A stretch of 5,289 nucleotides of DNA from Arenicellales bacterium (lineage in GTDB: Bacteria > Pseudomonadota > Gammaproteobacteria > BMS3Bbin11): contig JARFQC010000127.1 of the NCBI GenBank assembly GCA_029287965.1, positions 1 through 5,289 of the forward strand, written 5' to 3'. Below are positions 1-5,289 of this stretch, piece by piece. Position 1 is the first letter of the stretch; every line of letters begins with the position of its first letter. A program made the position numbers and the translations under genes. The notes under the pieces are model-generated. The model searched no databases. It saw only the letters and a list, made by a program, of their open reading frames with translations, and was not told where the DNA came from.

Positions 1-1430
1 CTTCCCGATCCGGTTTCACCTTTACTCGCCTGTTCCAGCATGTTGTGCAGGAGCATCGGCATCTGCGGCGCCATCTTCCACCACATAGGTGCCTGGCGCT
101 TCACTTCATCGATAAAGGCTTCTGGTCCGTATTCCTTGCGCGCCCATTTTTCCAGGTAGGGTTTTGCGGTCTCCCACAGGTCAAGCTCGGGATAAAGCTG
201 CCTGCCCAGGCCCTCTATGTACAGCAGGGTTTTCTGCAGCAGGACCAGCTGCGGCTGGACTTCCATTTCAAAACGGCGCGCAACACGGAACAGCCTGACC
301 AGCACCCGGCCGAAGGAGATGTCTGACAGTGGCCGCGCGAAGATCGGTTCGCAAACGGAACGCACCGCGGATTCCAGTTCGTCGACACGTGTGTAATCAG
401 GCACCCAGCCCGCATCGATATGTGCCTGTGCGATGCGCCGGTAGTCACGCTGGAAGAAGGCCAGGAAGTTTTCTGCCAGGAAGTGCTTGTCGATATCGTT
501 GATGGTGCCCATGATGCCGAAATCGATCGCTGCGTAGCGCCCGTCTTCGAGAACAAAGATATTGCCGGGATGCATGTCGGCATGGAAAAAGCCGTCGCGG
601 AATACCTGGGTGTAGAAGATTTCCACACCGTGATTCGACAGCTGCTTCAGGTCGATGCCCTGGGCAACGAGTTCATCGACCTTGGTGACGGTCGTGCCGT
701 GAATCTTTTCCATGACCATGACGTTGGTGCGCGTGTGGTCGAAATAGACTTCCGGTACGTAGAGCAGGTTCGAATCGGAGAAGTTGTGCCGCAACTGGCT
801 GGCATTGGCGCCTTCGCGCATCAGGTCGAGTTCGTCGTGGATGGTCTTGTTGTACTCATCGATAATTTCCACCGGCCGCAGGCGACGGGCATCGGCAGAG
901 TAGCGTTCGGCCATGCGTGCCAGTGAGTAGAGCAGCTGGATGTCCTGGTCGATGAGAGGTTCCAGGCCGGGACGGAGTATTTTGACGATCACCTCGGTAC
1001 CGTCCAAAAGCTTCGCATCATGCACCTGTGCGACGGAAGCGGATGCCAGTGCGACAGGATTGAAATCGACCAGGTGCTCGCTGACCGGTTCATCGTAGGC
1101 CTGCTGCAGGATTTTTTCGGCGACTTCTCCCGGGAAGGGCGGTACACGGTCCTGCAGCTTGCTCAGTTCCAGCGCGATGTCATCGGGGATGAGGTCGGGC
1201 CGGGTGGACAGCATCTGGCCGAGCTTGACGAAAATCGGCCCGAGTTCCTGCAGTGCTTCACGCAGCCGCTGGCCGCGACTTGAGTTGTCCTTGCGCCGGG
1301 GAAAGATATGGAACAGAAACAACCAGGGCTTTAACGGAGGGATATCCTGCAGGTATTCGTCGAGATTGTGGTGGGCAAGAACGCGTACGATGCGAAGCAT
1401 GTGGCGCGCCTTGCTGATTCTACCGGCCAT
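1..1430 (-). CDS. ubiB: UbiB, ubiquinone biosynthesis kinase-like ATPase (3' end cut by window)
   Basis: This is an atypical protein kinase-like (ABC1/ADCK/UbiB) family protein needed for ubiquinone biosynthesis; family members are thought to act as ATPases at the inner membrane beside the Ubi enzyme complex rather than as protein kinases. The visible 476 codons translate cleanly and align by eye along their length with E. coli UbiB (about 546 aa), so roughly 70 residues are missing, including the C-terminal transmembrane helices. Family hallmarks are all present: the KxGQ motif (KLGQMLSTR, residues 69-77), the alanine-rich loop replacing the P-loop (ALASASVAQVH, 127-137), candidate ATP-site lysine K150, the ExD motif (E200, D202), the catalytic loop HADMHPGN (283-290) and the metal-binding DFG (303-305). 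The ATG directly follows the ubiJ TGA with no gap and no strong Shine-Dalgarno, which suggests translational coupling. Last gene of the visible ubi operon. Identification is firm. Confidence 0.97.
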   Translation of the reverse strand, partial: MAGRISKARHMLRIVRVLAHHNLDEYLQDIPPLKPWLFLFHIFPRRKDNSSRGQRLREALQELGPIFVKLGQMLSTRPDLIPDDIALELSKLQDRVPPFPGEVAEKILQQAYDEPVSEHLVDFNPVALASASVAQVHDAKLLDGTEVIVKILRPGLEPLIDQDIQLLYSLARMAERYSADARRLRPVEIIDEYNKTIHDELDLMREGANASQLRHNFSDSNLLYVPEVYFDHTRTNVMVMEKIHGTTVTKVDELVAQGIDLKQLSNHGVEIFYTQVFRDGFFHADMHPGNIFVLEDGRYAAIDFGIMGTINDIDKHFLAENFLAFFQRDYRRIAQAHIDAGWVPDYTRVDELESAVRSVCEPIFARPLSDISFGRVLVRLFRVARRFEMEVQPQLVLLQKTLLYIEGLGRQLYPELDLWETAKPYLEKWARKEYGPEAFIDEVKRQAPMWWKMAPQMPMLLHNMLEQASKGETGSG

Positions 1431-2039
1431 TCAGACAGCATTCCGCAGACGATTGATTCTCATCTCCAGGCGGTCGACATCCTGCCGCAGCCGGTCGACG
1501 TCATCGAGGAACTCCCGGACTCGCCAGTCCACCGGCAGGACGCCGGTTTCGAAGCGCAGATATTCACTGCTGCCTTCTGCGGCTGTCTTCAATGCGCTGC
1601 GCAGTCGTGACCCGATCTCCCGGGCAGCTTGCCCGGCATGGTATGCGGCGGTGTCGCCGATGTGTTGCGCGAGCAGTTCTTCCCAGTCGATCTGCATGTC
1701 ATCGAGGATTTTTTTGAACTGCTGACCGACGTGCAGGTCACCTTCGATCTTCATGTTGATACGGCCGGGCGTCACCGGCGTCTTGCCGGCCATGCCCATC
1801 TTGATCAGTTCCGTCGGTTTGCCGATCATGTGCACGTCTACTTCGCCATCCCATGTCTCGCGCAGGTGTATGCCGCCGGCCGAGGGCAGCAGGTAGACGG
1901 ACATGCCCGTACCTTCGAAATCCAGCGCGATGACTTTGCCATCAAGTTCACCCAGCCGCTCCAGCGTGGTCGGGTCGGTCGCCATCAGGCGACTGCCGAG
2001 TTCTGAGATGATCGGGGCCAATGTGGAAACGGCGTTCAT
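1431..2039 (-). CDS. ubiJ: UbiJ, SCP2-domain ubiquinone biosynthesis accessory factor
   Basis: UbiJ is a non-catalytic, lipid-binding accessory protein that, with UbiK, supports the Ubi enzymes assembled in a soluble complex in gammaproteobacteria. At 202 aa it matches the usual length (about 201 in E. coli). Residues about 1-120 form the SCP2-like sterol-carrier fold, with the characteristic stretch KIEGDLHVGQQFKKILDDM at 97-115 followed by DWEELLAQHIGD (118-129), close to the equivalent E. coli segment. The C-terminus (about 173-200) is rich in regularly spaced Leu, Val and Ile between Asp and Arg residues and looks like a coiled coil, the region expected to contact UbiK. The ATG overlaps the ubiE stop by one base (TGATG), with AAGG four bases upstream inside the end of ubiE. 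Function is assigned from family similarity and from its position between ubiE and ubiB. Confidence 0.93.
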   Translation of the reverse strand: MNAVSTLAPIISELGSRLMATDPTTLERLGELDGKVIALDFEGTGMSVYLLPSAGGIHLRETWDGEVDVHMIGKPTELIKMGMAGKTPVTPGRINMKIEGDLHVGQQFKKILDDMQIDWEELLAQHIGDTAAYHAGQAAREIGSRLRSALKTAAEGSSEYLRFETGVLPVDWRVREFLDDVDRLRQDVDRLEMRINRLRNAV

Positions 2040-2806
2040 CAGACCTTGTAGCCCTTGTGGAGTGCGACGATGCCGCCGGTCAGGTTGTGGTAATGCGGTT
2101 TATCGAAGCCTGCATCGCGCATCATGCCGGCCAGGGTTTCCTGGTCCGGGTGCTTGCGGATGGATTCTGCCAGGTAGCGGTACGAGTCTTCATCGTTGGC
2201 GATAAGACGGCCCAGCTTCGGGAGAATGTTAAAGGAATAGACATCGTATACCTTGCTCATTGCCGGTAGTACCGGTTTTGAGAATTCCAGTATCAGCAGC
2301 CGTCCGCCCGGCCGCAGGCATCTGTACATGGATGCCAGTGCGGCATGCTGATCGGTAACGTTGCGCAGGCCGAAAGCAATCGTGATGCGGTCTACGCTGT
2401 TGTCTGAAAAAGGCAGTTTTTCCGCGTCGGCCTGAACGTATTCGATATTGCCGGTCAGCCCTTCGTCGATCAGTCGGTCGCGGCCTGCACTGAGCATGGA
2501 GGCATTGATGTCTGATGCAATGACCAGGCCTTTGGCGCCCACCTGGCGCGACAGTTTTCGAGTCAGGTCACCGGTCCCGCAGGCGATATCGAGTACCGTC
2601 TGCCCGGGCCGTGCACCGGTTTGGGAAATGGCGAACTGTTTCCATAAACGGTGGATGCCAAGGGACATGGCGTCGTTCATAATGTCGTACTTGCCGGCAA
2701 CGGAATGAAAGACGTCAGCGACCATCCCGGCTTTTTCTTCCACAGGAACGTCGGTATAGCCGAAATGCGTAGTGCTTCCGTGCTGCTTGTTGTCGCTGGA
2801 GGTCAT
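2039..2806 (-). CDS. ubiE: UbiE, C-methyltransferase of ubiquinone (and menaquinone) synthesis
   Basis: UbiE is an S-adenosylmethionine-dependent methyltransferase that methylates the benzoquinol ring in ubiquinone synthesis, and demethylmenaquinol where menaquinone is made. The 255-aa product is close to the E. coli length (251). Visible signatures are TTHFGY near the N-terminus (12-17), the family motif YDIMNDAMSLGIHRLW (40-55), SAM motif I VLDIACGTGDLT (71-82), the acidic residue D99 expected to bind the SAM ribose, FGLRNVTD (145-152), LRPGGRLLILEFSKP (164-178) and the C-terminal ALHKGYK. The frame stays open upstream to an ATG at 2914, but I chose the ATG at 2806: it gives the family's usual N-terminus, and the extra 36 residues have no UbiE similarity and overlap the preceding gene. 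The start lies 5 nt after the DUF971 stop with only a weak ribosome binding site, so coupling is likely. Confidence 0.97.
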   Translation of the reverse strand: MTSSDNKQHGSTTHFGYTDVPVEEKAGMVADVFHSVAGKYDIMNDAMSLGIHRLWKQFAISQTGARPGQTVLDIACGTGDLTRKLSRQVGAKGLVIASDINASMLSAGRDRLIDEGLTGNIEYVQADAEKLPFSDNSVDRITIAFGLRNVTDQHAALASMYRCLRPGGRLLILEFSKPVLPAMSKVYDVYSFNILPKLGRLIANDEDSYRYLAESIRKHPDQETLAGMMRDAGFDKPHYHNLTGGIVALHKGYKV

Positions 2807-2811
2807 ATCAG

Positions 2812-3180
2812 TCAGGCATCGGGCGAGCGCTTCTTGCCGGCTTCTTCGAGTCTCTGGATGTACTCGGCCCACAGGTCGTCCTGGTTGCTGCCGAGATAGT
2901 GCAGCCATTCCCACGAGTAGATACCTGTATCGTGGTTGTCATCGAAATGCAGGCAGACAGCGTAAGTTCCGATCGGTTCGATGTTGGTGATGTTGACGTC
3001 TTCCTTGCCGAATTGAAGGACTTCCTGGCCGGGCCCATGGCCGCGGACTTCAGCAGAGGGTGAATAGACACGCAGGAATTCTGTACTCAGTTCGAACGTA
3101 TTGTCGTCATCGAACGAAATTTCCAGAACGCGGGATTTCTGGTGTAGCTTGATATTGGTCGGTTTCGGGGTGTTGCTCAT
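2812..3180 (-). CDS. DUF971 (GBBH-like N-terminal domain) small protein
   Basis: This 122-aa protein is essentially a single DUF971 / gamma-butyrobetaine hydroxylase N-terminal-like domain. The same fold occurs at the N-terminus of BBOX1-type dioxygenases and at the C-terminus of the HCF101 P-loop Fe-S carrier, but stand-alone bacterial versions have no settled function. Recognisable parts are LRVYSPSAEVRGHGPGQ (36-52), a central LQFGKEDVNI (55-64), and the family-typical HDTGIYSWEWLHYLG (83-97); the tail (110-122) is charged and probably disordered. The cysteines that bind zinc in BBOX1-type domains (SPCAxCRG pattern) are replaced here by Ser and Val (SPSAEVRG), although the His is present. 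It is the first gene of the ubi cluster, 5 nt before ubiE, so a role near quinone metabolism is reasonable but inferred only from context. The initiator is the only Met in the protein, preceded by a weak AGAGAA. Confidence 0.9.
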   Translation of the reverse strand: MSNTPKPTNIKLHQKSRVLEISFDDDNTFELSTEFLRVYSPSAEVRGHGPGQEVLQFGKEDVNITNIEPIGTYAVCLHFDDNHDTGIYSWEWLHYLGSNQDDLWAEYIQRLEEAGKKRSPDA

Positions 3181-3211
3181 GAAAGTTCTCTATGGATTCA
3201 CGGGAGCGCGG

Positions 3212-3241
3212 AGTATAAGCGCTATTTTATCAGCCGATTAC
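3212..3241 (-). promoter_or_regulatory. Possible promoter of the DUF971-ubiE-ubiJ-ubiB operon
   Basis: The 80-nt gap between hemB and the DUF971 gene (3181-3260) contains two sigma70-like -10 hexamers on the minus strand: TATACT (3217-3212) and TAAAAT (3229-3224), each matching 5 of 6 consensus bases. The first would start transcription about 25 nt before the DUF971 ATG. No good -35 hexamer is visible at 16-18 nt spacing (TAATCG is the best for the first box), so an activator or simple read-through from hemB is equally possible. I see no terminator after hemB in this gap. Confidence 0.3.
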
Positions 3242-3260
3242 ACGATAAGCATGGTGCTTT

Positions 3261-4268
3261 TTATTTATTCAGCAGCCATTCGCCGACCGATTCCGCGAAA
3301 TACGTCAGGATTCCATCCGCTCCTGCGCGCTTGAAGGACAGCAGTGATTCCAGCACGACGGATTTTTCGTCCAGCCAGCCGTTCCGGGCAGCTGCCTTGA
3401 GCATCGCGTATTCGCCGCTGACCTGGTAGGCGTAGGTCGGGACACCAAACTGATCCTTGACGCGTCTGACGATGTCCAGGTAGGGCATGCCGGGCTTGAC
3501 CATGACCATGTCAGCGCCTTCCTCAATGTCCAGTGCCACTTCGCGCAGGGCCTCGTCGCTGTTGGCAGGGTCCATCTGGTAGCTGTACTTGTTGCCGCCG
3601 GCGAGGTTGCCGGCAGAGCCGACGGCATCCCTGAACGGGCCGTAAAACGAGGATGCATACTTGGCGGCGTAAGCCAGAATCGCGGTGTTGCGGTGGTTAT
3701 TGTCTTCCAGCGCTTCGCGAATGGCACCGATACGGCCGTCCATCATGTCGGACGGGGCCACGATGTCGGCACCGGCCTCGGCATGCGACAGGGCCTGCCT
3801 GACCAGTACGTCTACCGTCTCGTCATTCATCACGTAACCGCTGGCGTCGATCAAGCCGTCCTGGCCGTGACTGGTAAAGGGGTCGAGGGCGACATCGGTA
3901 ATGACGCCCAGCCCGGGAAGTGCCTGTTTCAATGCGCGAACGGCGCGCTGGGCCAGGCCGTCCGGATTGAAGGCTTCCTCGGCAAGATCGGATTTGCGCT
4001 CCTCACCGACCACGGGAAACAGGGCAATGGCCGGAATGCCGAGATCTACGAGCCGATGGCCAGTCTGCACCAGCCTGTCGATGCTCTGTCGCTCAACGCC
4101 GGGCATGGATTCGACGGCTTCGCTGCAGTCGTCACCTTCGATAACGAAGACCGGCTGTATCAGGTCAGCCGGTGTCAGCACATTCTCCTGCATCAGGCGG
4201 CGGCTGAATTCATTGCGGCGCATGCGGCGCATGCGTGTCGACGGATAGCGAGACTTGCTGGTTTCCAT
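3261..4268 (-). CDS. hemB: HemB, porphobilinogen synthase (delta-aminolevulinic acid dehydratase)
   Basis: HemB condenses two 5-aminolevulinate molecules into porphobilinogen, an early step of cytoplasmic heme biosynthesis. From the ATG at 4268 the product is 335 aa, close to P. aeruginosa HemB (337), which it resembles along its length. The two active-site lysines that form Schiff bases are visible in AKYASSFYGPF (K203) and MVMVKPGMPYLD (K258). The metal-site stretch DVALDPFTSHGQDG (125-138) has Asp and no Cys, and I find only one Cys in the whole protein (C48). It therefore belongs to the magnesium-dependent class rather than the zinc class with its three-Cys site. QVSGEYAM (282-289) is also conserved. 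An in-frame GTG at 4283 would add five residues (340 aa); neither start has a clear Shine-Dalgarno, and the ATG gives a better N-terminal match. It lies 33 nt downstream of the adenylate kinase-like gene and is probably co-transcribed with it. Confidence 0.96.
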   Translation of the reverse strand: METSKSRYPSTRMRRMRRNEFSRRLMQENVLTPADLIQPVFVIEGDDCSEAVESMPGVERQSIDRLVQTGHRLVDLGIPAIALFPVVGEERKSDLAEEAFNPDGLAQRAVRALKQALPGLGVITDVALDPFTSHGQDGLIDASGYVMNDETVDVLVRQALSHAEAGADIVAPSDMMDGRIGAIREALEDNNHRNTAILAYAAKYASSFYGPFRDAVGSAGNLAGGNKYSYQMDPANSDEALREVALDIEEGADMVMVKPGMPYLDIVRRVKDQFGVPTYAYQVSGEYAMLKAAARNGWLDEKSVVLESLLSFKRAGADGILTYFAESVGEWLLNK

Positions 4269-4301
4269 TACATAGGTGTCCACGTGGTAATTAACTGCAC
4301 A

Positions 4302-4910
4302 TTATATCTGATGATGGCGCATACGCGTCTGCAGTGCGTTTTTGATGCAATCCAGGTCCGCCTGATGCTCGCCGGTGATGTCAACGTTGAGCAACCTGTT
4401 CTGCGTCCGGTAGTATTTTGCCAGGCGGGATAAGTGTCTTTCTGCAGCGGCCAGCAGGTCCTCGTCGTCCGGGCCGTCATCCTGCGACCCTTCAGGCAGT
4501 TCGGCTCCGCAATCAAGGCACGCTGGCTTGCCAGGGGCGCCATCCGTATAGGCAGTGCTGAGTTCGCCGCACTGGCTGCATTGCCGGCTGCTACGTACAC
4601 GTCGCCGTAATATGCCGGTTTCAAGGCGCACGATCACGGCCAGGTGGAAGGGCTGACCGATCATGGCCAGCGCCCTGTCGAGTGTCTGCGCCTGGGGCAG
4701 GGACTGCGGGAAGCCCTGCAGCACAAAGCCGTCCCGGGCGGCTGTATCTGCGAGCTCCCGGGTAATGGTCGCCAGCGGCGCCTCGCCGCTTATCGCATCA
4801 TCGGCAGCCTGTTGATCAACATTCAGCAGCATCAACCCGGCCGATTGCGACAGCTCACGGGCAAGCCTGGCAATTCCGGTTCCGGGTAGTCCGAGCAGGT
4901 TCAGTCGCAT
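4302..4910 (-). CDS. Degenerate adenylate kinase-family protein with Cys4 zinc-type LID
   Basis: The 202-aa protein has the adenylate kinase layout: a beta strand and P-loop at the N-terminus (LLGLPGTGIAR, 5-15), the core strand and turn GFVLQGFPQSLPQAQ (61-75), a LID with two CxxC pairs (C111/C114 and C131/C134) like zinc-binding Gram-positive adenylate kinases, and a C-terminal helix RLAKYYRTQ (162-170). Catalytic positions differ from active enzymes. The P-loop Lys is Ile13, the Asp and Arg of the DGFPR motif are Gln65 and Gln69, the LID Arg before DD is absent, and the AMP-binding segment is about 19 residues shorter than in E. coli, with no TGDxLR motif. No frameshift or stop is present, so it is a maintained gene rather than obvious decay. 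I infer a non-catalytic or altered nucleotide-binding role; automatic annotation would probably say adenylate kinase. The start is supported by AGGA at 4919-4916, five bases upstream. It heads the strand ahead of hemB and faces away from the phosphofructokinase gene. Confidence 0.82.
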   Translation of the reverse strand: MRLNLLGLPGTGIARLARELSQSAGLMLLNVDQQAADDAISGEAPLATITRELADTAARDGFVLQGFPQSLPQAQTLDRALAMIGQPFHLAVIVRLETGILRRRVRSSRQCSQCGELSTAYTDGAPGKPACLDCGAELPEGSQDDGPDDEDLLAAAERHLSRLAKYYRTQNRLLNVDITGEHQADLDCIKNALQTRMRHHQI

Positions 4911-4965
4911 GAGTGTCCTGTAACTGTCTGGTGCATATCACCCGCTCCATTTAATTGCCGTACGG

Positions 4966-4994
4966 TTGCTAGATCAGGCGTAAATCGGCAGAAT
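4966..4994 (+). promoter_or_regulatory. Possible sigma70 promoter toward the phosphofructokinase gene
   Basis: TTGCTA (4966-4971) and CAGAAT (4989-4994) are spaced by 17 nt and each match 4 of 6 consensus bases of the -35 and -10 hexamers. Initiation near 5001 would give a leader of about 240 nt before the gene at 5239. The match is modest and could occur by chance. Confidence 0.25.
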
Positions 4995-5010
4995 CGCGGG
5001 TCCGAGGTCG

Positions 5011-5064
5011 ATGATGAGCAAAAAAATCCCGATTTTACCGAGTCTGAGCCGAATGTCATTGTGA
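5011..5064 (+). CDS. Possible 17-codon leader peptide ORF
   Basis: ATG ATG at 5011-5016 opens a 17-residue frame (MMSKKIPILPSLSRMSL) ending in TGA at 5062-5064. GAGG at 5005-5008 lies 3 nt before the first ATG and 6 nt before the second, a workable Shine-Dalgarno spacing for the second. It sits in the likely leader of the phosphofructokinase gene, ending 174 nt before that start codon. I recognise no attenuation hallmark such as a run of one regulatory codon. Such short frames arise easily by chance, so this is a candidate only. Confidence 0.2.
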   Translation: MMSKKIPILPSLSRMSL

Positions 5065-5226
5065 CAGCGCTCGGCGCGAGGACTACCGGGGAACCGGTCG
5101 TGTTCTGGCGCAGCTAAGCGGAAATGCCGAACAAGAAGCGCAGTGCGCCGTCAATATCTGAAACGAATCACACTTTAAAACCAACCCTGTCCCGAGGCCT
5201 GCCGGTCATGGGGCGCTCGCAACAAC

Positions 5227-5231
5227 GAGGA
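5227..5231 (+). promoter_or_regulatory. Ribosome binding site of the phosphofructokinase gene
   Basis: GAGGA lies 7 nt upstream of the ATG at 5239, a standard Shine-Dalgarno sequence and spacing. It fixes the start of a gene of which only 17 codons are visible. Confidence 0.8.
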
Positions 5232-5238
5232 TCATTCG

Positions 5239-5289
5239 ATGCCTAAAAATGCCTTTTATGCCCAGTCCGGCGGCGTGACAGCCGTTATC
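5239..5289 (+). CDS. 6-phosphofructokinase, probably pyrophosphate-dependent (5' end only)
   Basis: Only the first 17 residues are in the window: MPKNAFYAQSGGVTAVI. The stretch YAQSGGVTAVI is the N-terminal strand and glycine turn of the phosphofructokinase family, which forms part of the phosphoryl-donor site. From memory, this wording is typical of gammaproteobacterial and methanotroph enzymes that use pyrophosphate instead of ATP to phosphorylate fructose 6-phosphate reversibly. The donor-specificity residues lie further downstream and cannot be seen, so the PPi preference is an inference. The start has a good ribosome binding site. It is transcribed divergently from the adenylate kinase-like gene. 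Confidence 0.75.
   Translation, partial: MPKNAFYAQSGGVTAVI

Larger units (their letters stand above)
4911..5238. other. Divergent 328-nt intergenic region
   Basis: This region separates the minus-strand adenylate kinase-like gene from the plus-strand phosphofructokinase gene, so both promoters should lie here. On the minus side I see only the AGGA ribosome binding site and no convincing promoter hexamers. Small symmetric elements are GGTGCATATCACC (4930-4942), the near-palindrome AAAATCCCGATTTT (5023-5036) and a short GC hairpin ACCGG-GGAA-CCGGT (5085-5098). None has a following T-run that would make it a terminator. I recognise no tRNA, riboswitch or known small RNA consensus, and no long ORF. 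Confidence 0.7.

Noticed and set aside
420..926. 168-codon plus-strand open frame opposite ubiB
   Set aside because: Antisense to the kinase-like core of ubiB, whose motifs are unambiguous on the minus strand.
1159..1725. 188-codon plus-strand open frame opposite ubiB and ubiJ
   Set aside because: Arg- and Ser-rich translation typical of a shadow frame, fully antisense to strong homologues.
2807..2914. 36-codon N-terminal extension of UbiE
   Set aside because: It overlaps the DUF971 gene in another frame and has no UbiE similarity; the ATG at 2806 restores the family N-terminus.
3246..3267. Hairpin AAGCA-TGG-TGCTT followed by a T-rich stretch on the plus strand
   Set aside because: The stem is only 5 bp with a 3-nt loop, it is oriented as a plus-strand terminator where no plus-strand gene exists, and on the minus strand it lacks the T-run.
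3693..4433. 246-codon plus-strand open frame opposite hemB and the adenylate kinase-like gene
   Set aside because: It lies antisense to two well-supported genes and its translation shows no recognisable domain; long antisense frames are expected in GC-rich coding DNA.
5085..5098. GC hairpin ACCGG-GGAA-CCGGT considered as a terminator or structured RNA
   Set aside because: The stem is only 5 bp with no T-run, and the surrounding sequence matches no RNA family I recognise.
5124..5246. 40-codon plus-strand frame (MPNKKRSAPSIS...) overlapping the phosphofructokinase start by 8 nt
   Set aside because: Its ribosome binding site is poor (GCGGA only about 2 nt from the ATG), no family is recognised, and its end is set by the overlap; it is probably chance, although coupled translation cannot be excluded.

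Overview
The window looks like an ordinary chromosomal segment of a gammaproteobacterium with moderately high GC. The closest matches I can recall by eye are Pseudomonas- or Chromatiales-like proteins: a P. aeruginosa-type HemB, the gammaproteobacterial ubiE-ubiJ-ubiB order, and a 6-phosphofructokinase N-terminus of the type seen in pyrophosphate-dependent enzymes of methanotrophs and sulfur oxidisers. I cannot place the genus. I see no mobile element, CRISPR array, rRNA, tRNA or integration site.

Positions 1-3180 (minus strand) hold a tight ubiquinone cluster. It is transcribed in the order DUF971 protein (3180-2812), ubiE (2806-2039), ubiJ (2039-1431) and ubiB (1430 to beyond position 1, C-terminus missing). 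Gaps are 5 nt, a 1-nt overlap and 0 nt, so it is almost certainly one translationally coupled operon. UbiE does the C-methylation of the quinone ring, UbiJ is the SCP2-type accessory factor of the Ubi complex, and UbiB is the membrane-associated kinase-like ATPase needed for UQ production. A possible promoter lies in the 80-nt gap before the DUF971 gene.

Positions 3261-4910 (minus strand) hold hemB (porphobilinogen synthase). It is preceded, 33 nt upstream on the same strand, by a gene for an adenylate kinase-family protein with a zinc-type four-cysteine LID. This protein has lost the P-loop lysine, the AMP-binding arginines and the LID arginine, so it is probably not a working adenylate kinase. 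It is the most unusual item in the window.

Positions 4911-5238 are a 328-nt divergent intergenic region. It holds a possible plus-strand promoter, a 17-codon mini-ORF with a Shine-Dalgarno-like sequence, a 14-bp near-palindrome, and a clear ribosome binding site for the last gene. From 5239 (plus strand) the first 17 codons of a 6-phosphofructokinase gene run off the window end.

Functionally the window combines respiratory cofactor synthesis (ubiquinone and heme) with the start of a glycolytic gene. I did not find a convincing new multi-gene system. The items worth following up are the degenerate adenylate kinase, the cysteine-less DUF971 protein heading the ubi operon, and the long leader before the phosphofructokinase gene.
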